Source: Phycomyces blakesleeanus NRRL 1555(-)
Lineage: Eukaryota; Mucoromycota; Mucoromycetes; Mucorales; Phycomycetaceae
DNA length: 64,000 nt
Direction of reading: 5' to 3'
Assembly (NCBI RefSeq): GCF_001638985.1
Contig: NW_017265134.1
Location: forward strand, 2,323,732 to 2,387,731
Below are positions 1 to 10,698 of this stretch, in pieces. The position numbers were made by a program, and so were the translations under genes. Positions within the stretch are counted from its first letter, which is position 1. Every line of letters starts with the position of its first letter. The notes beneath the pieces are model-generated. The model saw only the letters and a program-made list of their open reading frames with translations. It made no database searches and had not been told where the DNA came from.

Positions 1-2
1 GT

Positions 3-431
3 GCTGCCGAAGTGGACAACTCATACAAACGGGATCGCAAGGTTCCTGAACCGCATGGCCCCCATCGCACCACTGCCACCCGCAACACCACCAACCGACC
101 CACTGTCACTCACTCTGGCTCACATATGAAGAAGTCCCTCCCCCCCTCCTTCACCACAGCCAACCCTTATGCCCTACTTGACCCTTCCCTCTCTTCTGCC
201 GGGTCTCAACACAACCCCGCCAACACCACCAAAGCTGTACCCGCCGATTCACGCACCAAGACACCAAAAACACCTCCACTCCCTTTTGAGGCGAACTTAG
301 TTGATAGGGGAACACTCCCCGCTGATGATCCCACGCTCACCGATGACGACTTGGCAGAGGTGGAGGCATACTTTGAGAAAAACTGCGAAGACGACCCTAT
401 GAAGGGTATTGAAGAAACTATCCCCCAATAA
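3..431 (+). CDS. LINE ORF1 protein, C-terminal part
   Basis: The frame is open from the first bases of the window, so this is the 3' end of a longer ORF1; no start codon should be placed here. The visible 142 residues are Pro/Thr/Ser-rich and basic at first, then acidic near the end (a run with DDPTLTDDDLAEVEAYFEKN). No CCHC knuckle or RRM is seen in this part. The stop at 429-431 lies 5 nt before the ORF2 ATG (437), a spacing compatible with termination-reinitiation translation of ORF2. The function (RNA-binding, RNP formation) is inferred from position. Confidence 0.7.
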   Translation, partial: AAEVDNSYKRDRKVPEPHGPHRTTATRNTTNRPTVTHSGSHMKKSLPPSFTTANPYALLDPSLSSAGSQHNPANTTKAVPADSRTKTPKTPPLPFEANLVDRGTLPADDPTLTDDDLAEVEAYFEKNCEDDPMKGIEETIPQ

Positions 432-436
432 TAATT

Positions 437-3400
437 ATGATAAAAATTGCATCTATGAATTGCCGTGGATTAGCTAAAACTAACCACCCACAAACGCGCT
501 CCCTATTTATAAGACACCTTCGATCCTGCGGGATCGATTTACTCGCCCTTCAAGAAACTCATGCCAATACTGAACCTCTCCAACAGATGTTCCATACACA
601 ATTCCATGCCCAAGATTCCTTATGGTCTCCGCACTGCGGTCTTGTTTCTCTTTCTCCGCACCTATCTTTCATTAACCCTCTATTCAGCCCTTGTGGCCGT
701 TGCATCTCTACTACAGTCATACATACTAATAATTCCATTCCCTCTTTCCGTATATGCGTTGTTTATGCCCCAGCTTCCTACCGGGACCGCTTTTCTTTCC
801 TCCGCTCTCTTCTCAACTCTCCATCACTACTTCCTCGTCTCCCATCCTCATGCATACTTTTGGGCGACTTCAATTATACCTACCGCACTACTTCTTCTAA
901 CCCTCGCCAGGCCCCTCCCGAATGGCTTAACTTTATTTCTAACCATTTCGTGGATTGTGTCACATTGAGTGGTGAAGTCCCTGCCCCAACCTTCCACCGA
1001 CAACTTTGCTCCTCCTCCATAGATTATGTATTTGCTTCTTCCGACCTTGCCCCGTGCCGTCAGTCCTCTTCTGTGTCCTATATACATCCGAATTGGTCCG
1101 ATCATTGTCTAGTAGCCACTACTTTTAAGTTTACCGCCAACCATGCAACAGGAAAGGGAATGTGGCGCGCCAACCCTCGTCTTGCCCGCAACCACACTTT
1201 TTGCACTGAATTTGACGCCTATATTTCTACCTCCGTATTTCTACTTTCTCCCTATATGTCCCCACAAGACCAATGGGATAGATTAAAACATATGCTTACA
1301 AAATTCATTAAGTCCTTTACTAGGCGCCGCACACAAACACTCACTACACTGGAGGCCAGACTTCAAAGTAAACGTGACAAGTTAATCCACAAGTTCAGAC
1401 AACAACCCGCCCAAAACTTCCAATTGCCCATTATTGAAAGACAGTTGCAACAAGTCCAGCTGGAGAGAGTGGAAATTCTTGCCCTGCGTGCAGGCAAACA
1501 TTGGCGAGAGAATGGAGAGATCTCCGCAGGATACCTCAAGCGAACAGTTGCAGAACGCCAAGCCCGAAAGAACATTACCAAACTACGCCATCCCATCACT
1601 GACCACTTACACACTGAGCCTGATGGCATGACTGAAGCTGCCGCTTCTTTCTACGAAGGCCTGTATACACCTGAACCAATAGATCAACTAGCCATAGACG
1701 ATTTACTTCGCCACCTTCCCAACGATCTCTGCCTCTCTGATACCGTATGTTCCTCTCTGACTGCTGAACTTTGCATCGAAGACATACGAGAAGGCGTGTC
1801 TCGCTCTCCACGAACAAGTAGCCCAGGACCGGACGGCCTCCCTTATGAGATCCTCCAACTCATTTTTCATCACCATTCTTGCTCCCAGTTGCTGACACAA
1901 GTGTACAATGATGCTCTTAGTAGTGGCCAATTCCCTTCATCCTGGCAAACAACATGTGTTTCTCTGTTGCCCAAGAAAGGCGATCTCTCATCCCTGAAGA
2001 ATTGGCGACCGATTGCTCTGATCAACGCCGATGCCAAGATTTTCACTCGGCTTCTCAACGCTCGAATGGTCAAAGCTGCTGGAGTGCTTGTATCTCCGTA
2101 TCAAACAGGATTTGTCCGTGGTCGCTTCATTGCTGATAACGGTATACTTACGAAGCTGGTTATGGATCATGCCAATTCTACTGGTCACTCTGGAATCGGT
2201 CTTCTCTTGGATCAGGAAAAGGCTTACGATCGGGTTCACCCTGACTATCTTCAACAAGTTCTTGTTAAATTCGGTTTTCCTCCTTCAATTATAACCTGCA
2301 CCACTAATCTTTTCTTCTCTTCCGACCTTAAGATTAATGTGAACGGTTTTCTCTCTCGTCCTCTTTGTCAAGCACGTGGACTCAGACAGGGTGACCCCAT
2401 GTCCCCTGTTCTGTTTAACCTGGCCTTTGAACCACTTTTGCGCCGACTCATACACGACCCTCAGTTTCCTGGATTTGAGATCCAAAGTACGCCTGAACAT
2501 CCCGCACCTCCACCCATAAAGCTACTCGCTTATGCCGACGATCTTCTGGTTTTCCTCCCGCAGATCCAGGACATGTCCCGATTGCAGCACCACCTCGCCA
2601 CCTATGCCTCTGCTTCCAACGCACGCATCAACCTTCACAAGACCCAAGCTTTCTCTCTGTCAGGCAGACCTCATCCTCACTGGGCGGACACCCTTCACAG
2701 CTTGCAGATTGTCGATTGGCATGATAGTCGCTCTCCAGAACCTCTCCGCTACCTTGGCTTTCCGATCATCTCCTCCCTCACCCAACGCAACTCCTTCTGC
2801 TCACAAATCTTGTCTAAGATAGAGCGAGCTTCACATATCCACCTCTCCCGCGCCTTGTCCTTCCGTGGCCGTGCTACTGTCCTAAACTCTCTTATATTGT
2901 CAAAGCTCTGGCACGTTCTTCGTGTTGTATCTGTTCCCGGCACATTCTTTACAAAAGTTCGCTCTCTCATGGGTCGCTTTCTTCAGCATCGAAGCTTCCC
3001 ACCGATTAGACTTGACACTCTATGTCTCCCCACAAAAATGGGCGGTTTAGGGGTTTTGAATCCAAAACTGCAACAAGGTGCCCTTCAGCTCCGTTGGCTT
3101 CGACCTCTATTCCAATCCACTTCGTCTCCTTCTGGTCTGGTGTTGCCTTGGCTGCTATATCTTCTTCGGCATTATCTACCTGATGTCCATCCCCATCTTC
3201 CTTTCATTTTTCCTGACCTCAGACACCCTCGATTCCGAACTTACACCAGTCCTTTCTTTAACCTTTTTGCTGCCTGCGATCTCTTGCCTCACGATTTTGA
3301 CTCTACTGTGATAAATCTACCGACTTGTCTGGACATTCCTCTCGCCTCTGCAGTTGTGGTTCCACATGGTCTCCCTGCTTTTCCTGCTTCTTGGCGTCAC

Positions 3401-4234
3401 CTCCGGATCCGGGATGCCTACGAGATCAACACCACTTTGGATATCCTTTCTCGCCGCTTACCTTCTTCCTTTCCTCGTTCACCACGCATCCTCCGCAAAG
3501 TCCTTCAGCGGGTGGATGATCACTCTCTTTTCCTTCACGCATTCGTCATTCGCGCTTGCCTGCCTCAAAGTATCTTGACCGAACAATTCCCTGACTTGAT
3601 GGCTCGCACGGGCACTGAGGTTGACCCTTCCACACTCCTGTCGGCCCTCTCTCTTACCTTTCCTTGGAAACGCTTGTCTACACGCCAATTCCGTTCCTCC
3701 TGTGAAGTCGTCACTTCTTCTATCGAGGATGTACCGCACAACATACGAGCCATCAAATGGCGTCAATTCTGGTCTTTTATCCTTCCGTATGCCTCTCGCA
3801 ACATTTGGTTCCGGCTGCTTCACCACAAGATCTCATGTCAATCCGTGCTGCATAACCGTATTCCCACCTCATTTCCCTCCCCTAATTGTTCGCTGTGTGG
3901 AACGGAAATTGACTCTCAAGACCATTTTCTCTACGCATGCCCACTCAAGCTTCCTCTCTGGCACACACTCTGGCTCGCGCATTTCGGCTTTTCCCCCCAA
4001 TCCTCTGACATTCACAATGCGCTATACAAGTTTTCCTTCCCTCCCCCCCTTGATCCCACTTCACATCCTGCCTCAATCCTTGGCTCTGTTCTTTTAGCCT
4101 TGTGGAGACATCACTGGGCTTTCATATTCGATCAATCACCTTTCGTTGCCGCTAATGCCACTACCACTGCCAACTCCCTGCTTTCCCGTTTACAATCCGA
4201 AGAAAACCTTGATCAACGCCCTTTTTCTGTCTAA
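437..4234 (+). CDS. LINE ORF2: endonuclease / reverse transcriptase
   Basis: A 1265-residue polyprotein with no internal stop. The N-terminus is an APE-type endonuclease: start MNCRG, QETH near residue 40, GDFN near 145, and a DY...SDH ending near 225. The reverse transcriptase lies at about residues 480-750: the KGD..NWRPI block, the DQEKAYD palm aspartate, GLRQGDPMSP, and the catalytic YADD. Near residue 1140-1175 a CxxC...H....C knuckle (SLCGTEIDSQDHFLYAC) matches the zf-RVT domain. All key motifs appear intact, so the copy could be recent or still active. It would act in target-primed reverse transcription in the nucleus. Confidence 0.93.
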   Translation: MIKIASMNCRGLAKTNHPQTRSLFIRHLRSCGIDLLALQETHANTEPLQQMFHTQFHAQDSLWSPHCGLVSLSPHLSFINPLFSPCGRCISTTVIHTNNSIPSFRICVVYAPASYRDRFSFLRSLLNSPSLLPRLPSSCILLGDFNYTYRTTSSNPRQAPPEWLNFISNHFVDCVTLSGEVPAPTFHRQLCSSSIDYVFASSDLAPCRQSSSVSYIHPNWSDHCLVATTFKFTANHATGKGMWRANPRLARNHTFCTEFDAYISTSVFLLSPYMSPQDQWDRLKHMLTKFIKSFTRRRTQTLTTLEARLQSKRDKLIHKFRQQPAQNFQLPIIERQLQQVQLERVEILALRAGKHWRENGEISAGYLKRTVAERQARKNITKLRHPITDHLHTEPDGMTEAAASFYEGLYTPEPIDQLAIDDLLRHLPNDLCLSDTVCSSLTAELCIEDIREGVSRSPRTSSPGPDGLPYEILQLIFHHHSCSQLLTQVYNDALSSGQFPSSWQTTCVSLLPKKGDLSSLKNWRPIALINADAKIFTRLLNARMVKAAGVLVSPYQTGFVRGRFIADNGILTKLVMDHANSTGHSGIGLLLDQEKAYDRVHPDYLQQVLVKFGFPPSIITCTTNLFFSSDLKINVNGFLSRPLCQARGLRQGDPMSPVLFNLAFEPLLRRLIHDPQFPGFEIQSTPEHPAPPPIKLLAYADDLLVFLPQIQDMSRLQHHLATYASASNARINLHKTQAFSLSGRPHPHWADTLHSLQIVDWHDSRSPEPLRYLGFPIISSLTQRNSFCSQILSKIERASHIHLSRALSFRGRATVLNSLILSKLWHVLRVVSVPGTFFTKVRSLMGRFLQHRSFPPIRLDTLCLPTKMGGLGVLNPKLQQGALQLRWLRPLFQSTSSPSGLVLPWLLYLLRHYLPDVHPHLPFIFPDLRHPRFRTYTSPFFNLFAACDLLPHDFDSTVINLPTCLDIPLASAVVVPHGLPAFPASWRHLRIRDAYEINTTLDILSRRLPSSFPRSPRILRKVLQRVDDHSLFLHAFVIRACLPQSILTEQFPDLMARTGTEVDPSTLLSALSLTFPWKRLSTRQFRSSCEVVTSSIEDVPHNIRAIKWRQFWSFILPYASRNIWFRLLHHKISCQSVLHNRIPTSFPSPNCSLCGTEIDSQDHFLYACPLKLPLWHTLWLAHFGFSPQSSDIHNALYKFSFPPPLDPTSHPASILGSVLLALWRHHWAFIFDQSPFVAANATTTANSLLSRLQSEENLDQRPFSV

Positions 4235-4530
4235 GTTCATCGCGTTTCTTCGTTTCCACTTTTTTTTTACATTACATTTACAACTTAAAACACAAAATCC
4301 CCAAAAACATTTAAATAATAGAAAAACCAAAAACAAGTTGTGGCGCCTCTTAAGCCTTTTGGACAAGAGTCCCACCAATAAACCAGAGCTCCGCTCCATA
4401 CAAACAAAAACCGTAGTGCAACTTCAAGACAGAGCTACACGAGCATGCGCATATGACTCTATTTATTCTTTTAGTAAAGATTTGCCAAATGATACTTGTT
4501 TTTATTTAGTTAGAAAAAAACAACAATAAA

Positions 4531-5253
4531 ATTGAAAGATATTCATAAACATTTTTATTATTATTATCAAAGTATAACGATTTTGTATATATGTGTGTGT
4601 GCTTGTGCGTGTCTCAAACATGAATTGGATAATACACGAAAAAGGGATTATAGCCAACAAACCGGAATACTGAAATACGGGGTATTTGTTGAGTACAATA
4701 CTTGGACTTCATTTTCTCCCAATCTCTTACGATTATACTTTTTAGAAGAAGAATAAAAGTCGAACCACTTTCGTTGCAATAGTTAACCCGAGCCAGAAAT
4801 TATGTTTAGTTTCCAATTATGCACTCGCAGTCTCACTAAAGTTGCTCAATGTAATCACCAAAGTGTCAATCTACTGCGATTTACTGATCACATATGAGCG
4901 GTTACGCTGAATGTAATCTAAGTTTAGACCGAGTACAAAAAATCAACATCAACAGTAGATGTATGTATACGCTCTTTTGCCTCCATAAATTGTGGGAATT
5001 AACAATAAATCCCCATAACCACAGCCAGAAGTCCAATATTATACAAATTTAATAAAATTGTGTCCAATGAAATTTAGTAGCAAGTTTCGTTGCCTGGTAC
5101 ATGTGGCAATAAGTTTTATACTTTCTATTCTTTAACGACTAATATTCTTTCTTTATTTTTCCCCTTGAAATAATAATAAGAATAAGAATAGGAACAATAA
5201 TAATAAAGTCCACAGTTCCCCTTTTCCCTCCTATCCTTCCCTTCTTCCACCTA
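4531..5253. other. Intergenic, between the LINE and the G-beta gene
   Basis: AT-rich, with no supported gene. It includes short TTATTA and GTGTGT-like runs near 4555-4610, and presumably the G-beta promoter and 5' UTR, with a C/T-rich stretch at 5216-5252 just before the ATG. Confidence 0.5.
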
Positions 5254-6502
5254 ATGGAAGAATACGAAATTACCAGTCGAATCGCTGTTGCTAGACGAGA
5301 TGCAGAAGCACTCAAAGAACGTATAAAACAACGAAAAGATGCTTTATCAGATACTACATGCAAGTGACAGAAAAGAAATATAGCGATTTAAATAGCTCGA
5401 AGCAGAAATGGTGACACCGAAGTTGACATTTATTCTTATTTTGGGTTAAAAAAGTGCAAGAGATGGCAAAGGATATTGATTCTCTGCCTCGAGTATTAAT
5501 GAAGAATCGAAAGGCACTCAAAGGCCATCTCGCAAAAATATATTCCATGCATTGGGCTACAGACAGACAACACCTTGTGTCGGCCTCTCAGGATGGAAAA
5601 CTTATTGTGTGGGACGCTTATTCAAGTAATAAGGTGCATGCCATCCCTCTAAGATCTTCATGGGTCATGACATGTGCCTATAGTCCTTCAGGAGATTTCG
5701 TGGCGAGTGGTGGGTTAGATAACATTTGTTCAATCTACAGCCTCAAAATTCGTGAAGGACCAGTCCGTCCAACACGCGAACTATCTGCCCACACAGGCTA
5801 TGTCAGTAGTTGTAGATTTATAGATGATAGGCGTATTTTAACAAGCTCGGGTGATATGAGCTGTATGTTGTGGGACATTGATGCTGGCGTAAAGACAGAG
5901 AGCTTTGATGATCACACAGGAGACGTGATGAGGTAAAGTAGTGAGTAATCTAAACAGAAAATGATGATTGACATTTATATATTCCTTTTAGCCTTTCCCT
6001 TAGTCCAAATCCTAATGTGTTTGTCACTGGAGCGTGTGACGCTACAGCCAAAGTATGGGATATCCGAGCAGCTCAATGTGTCCATACATTCTCAGGACAT
6101 GAAACTGATATCAATTCCGTCCAATTTTTTCCAAACGGCGAAGCGTTTGTAACTGGATCCGATGATGCTACTTGTCGACTATATGATATACGAGCCGATT
6201 GCGAATTGAATGTTTTTACGCATGAATCTGTTCTGTCAGGCATTACGTCGATTGATTTTTCTATTTCTGGTCGACTTTTGTTCGCAGGCTATGATGACTA
6301 TAACTGTCATGTTTGGGATACTCTCAAAGGCGAGCGGGTGGGTGTATTGACAGGTCATGAGAACCGGGTTTCGTGCCTAGGAGTTTCTGGTGACGGAACA
6401 GTCTTGTGTACGGGTAGCTGGGATGCATCTTTAAAGGTAATTAAGGCTAATTGGTGAAACCTCTAAACTTATTAAATTGCTTTGTGATAGGTGTGGGCTT
6501 AG
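5254..6502 (+). CDS. Heterotrimeric G-protein beta subunit
   Basis: Exons 5254-5359, 5455-5932, 5992-6436 and 6491-6502 give 346 residues, the usual G-beta length. An N-terminal coiled helix ([20 protein letters not shown]) is followed by seven WD40 blades. Diagnostic stretches include [67 protein letters not shown] and [11 protein letters not shown]. The last exon encodes only VWA-stop, completing the terminal [10 protein letters not shown]. It would pair with G-gamma at the plasma membrane and signal in mating, nutrient or polarity pathways. The first intron (5360-5454) starts with GC instead of GT; only this choice joins exon 1 to exon 2 as [12 protein letters not shown] in frame. Paralogue identity is not resolved. 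Confidence 0.95.
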
Positions 6503-6719
6503 GATGATCTTTTGCGGTTCAATTGCATAACTATGTTTTAATTATAGCGCCTTAATTTCTTTTTCTTTTTTTTTTTAAAAATACATTTTGCATATTCTCT
6601 TGACAAGAATACCCTTTTTTGAACGTTTTGTCGTGACAGCTTTTCTTGGTGGCGCTCCATTTTTCTTAACAGGGCCAAGTTCCAATTTTTTTTTGAGTGA
6701 AGATCGATCGACTCATACA

Positions 6720-9700
6720 ATGGCCAACCACGAACTTATGGACCACAAAAAGCAGCGTGTCGAGAAAGCTATAAAGCCCCTGCGATCCCGCATCTTCCAA
6801 CCTTTCCGCGCTATTGGATACATTACAAACGATATTCCATTTGTCATTGAAACTCGTGGACAAGATTATTTCTTGACTACCAGCGTTGGCAACAACTTCC
6901 AGACCTACAATGTAAATTCATTGCATCGAATAATGTGGACGAGAAAAAAGTCTTAAGTAGATGTGATGTGCTTTTAGGTTGCTAAAATGAACTTGCTCTT
7001 TGTGAGCCCTACTACCGAAAATGCCATCAGCGCCATGACATCTGCTAATGGAATAACTTATGCAGCTTGCGGTAATAGCGTATTGGCTTTTAAACGCGGA
7101 AAAGAGGTAGATTTTTTTTTTGGATAAAAAAACATAATGATTGTAATAACTAATAAGACTGGCTTACCCCATTAATAGTTTTCTCGTGTTGGAGGTGAAG
7201 GAAATTTCATTATCTTCCAGCTGCTCGTGCTTGGTCCCTACGTTGTCGGTTTGTGCGATGATAATACACTGAAGATGTGGAATACCGCTACAAGAGGTGA
7301 ATTCTATTTTGTGCTCAGATGTGTAAAGAGTTTATTAATTTATGTTTGTGTATGTGATTAGAATTGTATACAGAGATCGAATTCGGTGATCAATTTACTG
7401 CTACAGCGATGATTCACCCTAGCACTTATTTGAATAAATTACTGATCAGTAGTACTGAAGGAACTCTTCAAATTTGGAATATTCGCACCAACAGTCTTGT
7501 ATATCAGTTTAAATCGTTTGGATCTCCTATTACATGTTTGACTCAATCACCTGTGGTCGATGTTATCGCTATTGGATTACTGAACGGTACTGTGCAGCTA
7601 CACAACATTAAAGTGGATGAGAAAATCGACAGTGTACGACAAGAAGACCGAGTAACGGCCATCTCATTCCGCACAGGTAAAATATGATGAATAGGGAGGA
7701 AAGAAAGAAGAAAAAGAGAGAGCATATTAACGCAAAACAGATGAGGAACCTATGATGGCTACTGCTAACATGCACGGCGATGTTGCTCTTTGGGATCTCA
7801 ACACTCGTCGTCTGGTGCATAAGATGAAAGGAGCTCATAGCGGGTCGATTTCTTCTGTCGCTTTTTTGAATGGTCAACCAGTACTTGTGACAGCAGGTGC
7901 GGATAACGCTGTCAAGGTAAAGCAAACGACAATTGGGATGGTATCATGGGCAATATTTTTCTAGTTTGCTTATATATAATTTATACCAGCAATGGATTTT
8001 CGAGAAGCACAACTCCGTACCCTTGCCCTTGAAGTACCGTAGTGGACATTATGGACCTCCTTCAAAGATTAGATTTTATGATAGTGCTGGAAAGGCGATT
8101 ATCAGTGCAGGTCGAGATCAATCACTCCGTTCATTTTCACTTAGACGTGATGCCCAGAGCTTTGAATTTTCACAAGGTCATCTGGCTAGCAAGTCCAACA
8201 AGAAGGGGCTAAAGATGGAGGACCTTAAGCTACCTCAGATTGTTGACTTTTCGACCTGTAAGTAACTAAAATTGTCAATGATGAATATCATATATATTTC
8301 TTACACTAGCTCTGTTTTACTTTTAGGCATTGCTAAAGAAAAAGAGTGGGATAATGTGTCAACATGTCACTTGAATGATAATGCTATTCGTACATGGAGT
8401 TTAAACAAGAAGAGCAAAGGAAAATATACTATGATTAGTAAAGACAAGAGTGCAATTAAGACAACTACTATCAGTGCATGCGGTAACTTTGTGTTTGCTG
8501 GCTGTGCATCCGGTCAAATTGATATGTTCAACTTGCAATCCGGTGCTCATCGCAAGACATATGGCGGTATTGATGGTCATAAAAAGGCAGTTACAGGGCT
8601 GGCAACAGATAATGTGAACCGATTCGTAATCAGTTCTTCTGTGGACAAGACTATCAAGGTAATGATCGGCAAGAGTGGCTGATTTTACATACCATGACCT
8701 TCTAATTTGTATTTCTTTAGATTTGGGAATTCAAGTCTGCTAACCTGCTTCATACCATTCAACTCGAATCCCCTGTAGTTGAAATTCTTTTCTTGCGCGA
8801 TAATGATCTTTTAGCAGTAGCATGCGATGATCTTGGTATTCGTGTCATTGATATAGAAACACAAAAGGTGGTCAGAGAGTTTTGGGGTCACAGAAACAGA
8901 ATTACAGATATGGTAAGTGATTTACAGGGTAATATATATAAATAGTGTATTAAGTTGTGTGTTTTTATAGACTTTCAGTCCTGATGGTCGGTGGATCGTA
9001 TCTTCATCATTGGATGCCACAATTCGTACATGGGATCTTCCATCTGGCACAATGGTTGATATTTTCCGGGTACAGGATGTTGTTACCAGTCTGACATTCT
9101 CTCCTACCGGTGATTATCTAGCCACATCTCATGTAGATAATGTTGGAATTTTCTTATGGTATGTAATGTATTTGATATAAATTAATAATAATATCTACTT
9201 TTACTTATTGTTTCGACTTTTTTTAGGGCAAACCGCACACAGTTCACCAATGTTTCATTACACAGTATCCCAGATGATGAAGAAGTACAACTCTTGTCTC
9301 TTCCTTCTTTGAATGGCGATGGAGGCGAATTAGATGAGGATGAGGATGAGATGACCACAGTTGTAGATCCATTGAATAAGACAGAGCAACTTACCGAGAA
9401 AATGATTACACTTTCTTTGGAGCCTCGTTCTAAATGGCAAAACTTGTTGAACTTGGATAATATCAAGGTGAGTTTTTGCTCCTAAAATAATCTTTATTTC
9501 TAGATTACTAACCTCTAAAATAGCAACGCAACAAACCCACCGAAGCACCTAAATTACCAGAAAAGGCCCCATTCTTCTTGCCAACACTGCCTGGTGCAGC
9601 TCCCCAATTTGCCATTGAAGAAAAGAAAGAATCCAGTGAATCAAAAAAGAGCTTCTTCCAATTGAACGAGATGCACTTTGTTACCGACTTTACTCGTTTA

Positions 9701-10147
9701 CTTCGCTCAGGGGATGAGTCCAAAGACTGTAAGTTAATATATATATATATATATATGCACACAAACAAACACATTCTTGGTTTTTTTTTTTGTTTTTTTT
9801 TAACATTGTGTTTAGTTTCTGAGTTTGTAGCATATTGCAAGTCTCTTAGCCCTTCGGCTATTGATCTTGAGATTCGTTCAATGACAGTGGATGGTCAACT
9901 GACTGCAATGAATCAATTTGTGAACGCAATCTCTTATATGCTCTCGACTCGTAAGAACTTTGAGCTGGCACAAGCATGGCTAAATGTGTTTTGTATAATT
10001 CACGGCGACCTGGTGGTTGCTAACCCTGAAAACCCCATTCATGACAAGCTCAGCGCCATTCTCTCACAACAAAAGTCTGAATTTGGCCGTTTGTCAGATC
10101 AAATTCATTATGGCTTATGCTTAATTGACTTTGTTCGTAAAGCTTAA
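6720..10147 (+). CDS. UTP21: U3 snoRNP / SSU processome WD-repeat protein Utp21 (WDR36)
   Basis: Twelve exons (6720-6911, 6978-7106, 7179-7296, 7362-7676, 7741-7916, 7990-8257, 8327-8658, 8721-8912, 8971-9158, 9227-9467, 9524-9728, 9816-10147) join in frame to 895 residues, close to known Utp21 proteins. Tandem WD40 repeats fill roughly residues 20-660, with typical pieces such as VVGLCDDNTLKMWN, GAHSGSISSVAFLNG, ISAGRDQSLRSFSLRRD and TFSPDGRWIVSSSLDATIRTWD. An acidic linker precedes the C-terminal Utp21 domain (RSKWQNLLNLDNI, LPGAAPQFAIEEKKE). The protein acts in the nucleolus in early pre-rRNA cleavage for 18S rRNA. The ATG at 6720 (ACAATGG) was taken because it opens the conserved frame. 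All introns are GT-AG, 57-87 nt. Confidence 0.95.
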
Positions 10148-10228
10148 AAAGGGAACGAAGAACATTTTTATAAATCAATAAATCAATAAAAATAATATAT
10201 ATATATAAAAATAAGTAGACTTCTTTAT

Positions 10229-10540
10229 TCAGGTTGAAGGCGAGTGTTGGACGAGAATTCGTTTAATGGACTCGGCAAAAGGGTCCACAAAGTGCTTTAC
10301 ACACCGATATTCTCTATTCACACGCTCGAGTTCTTTGGTTAGTCTACGCATATTGACTGGGTGGTCGAGTGAGTTGGTATCGTCTGCTAAGAATGACTGT
10401 CGTTGAAGAAGCTGTTTGTGCTGTGTGCGACTATGATAAAGAGGTTTCTTGGTAGAGGTATCTTGAATAGATAATGGTCGTAGGTTGGGATTACTTTGGA
10501 CCATTCGCAGTTGGGGCGAGACTTCCTGATGGTCTCTCAT
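10229..10540 (-). CDS. Small hypothetical protein (about 103 aa)
   Basis: An open frame from ATG at 10540 to TGA at 10229 encodes 103 residues and is not recognised. The N-terminal two thirds look disordered and basic/polar (KKPLYHSRTQHKQLLQRQ); the C-terminal third is a likely amphipathic helix (MRRLTKELERVNREYRCV, then VDPFAESIKRIL). Codon use and composition look coding, and it sits between the convergent Utp21 3' end (81 nt away) and the Atg37-like gene. The reading frame stays open upstream to a TTTTGTTCAG acceptor-like site near 10568, so a further 5' exon is possible. It could also be a tail exon of an unrecognised gene. Confidence 0.45.
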   Translation of the reverse strand: MRDHQEVSPQLRMVQSNPNLRPLSIQDTSTKKPLYHSRTQHKQLLQRQSFLADDTNSLDHPVNMRRLTKELERVNREYRCVKHFVDPFAESIKRILVQHSPST

Positions 10541-10698
10541 GTCGGACAAAACGAGCGCACTGAACAAAAATAAATAATGGAAGCAATAAAGTAGAAGAGA
10601 AAGAGGTGGGGGCTGTCTTTTTTTCTTACGACTCCTTTATTTTTATACAAAAATATCATTCCTTATCTCCCCATCCCTCTCCCCCAACCTCCTTTGAA

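Larger units (their letters stand above)
1..4530 (+). mobile_element. LINE (non-LTR) retrotransposon, 5'-truncated by the window edge
   Basis: Two consecutive open frames, the second carrying endonuclease, reverse transcriptase and a terminal zinc knuckle, define an L1-type two-ORF LINE. ORF1 runs off the left edge and ORF2 is complete. After the ORF2 stop (4234) comes about 300 nt of untranslated sequence ending near 4530 in an A-rich stretch, which I take as the 3' end; the exact boundary and target-site duplication cannot be set because the 5' end is missing. Its C-rich coding strand contrasts with the AT-rich flank, as expected for an inserted element. Family-level identity (L1 versus other clades) is inferred from domain order only. 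Confidence 0.88.

Noticed and set aside
4146..4529. Open frame after LINE ORF2
   Set aside because: Overlaps the ORF2 end and the LINE 3' UTR in another frame; low-complexity, no domain.
5361..5370. GT donor (AA|GTGACA) for the first G-beta intron
   Set aside because: Breaks the reading frame with both nearby acceptors and loses the conserved N-terminal sequence.
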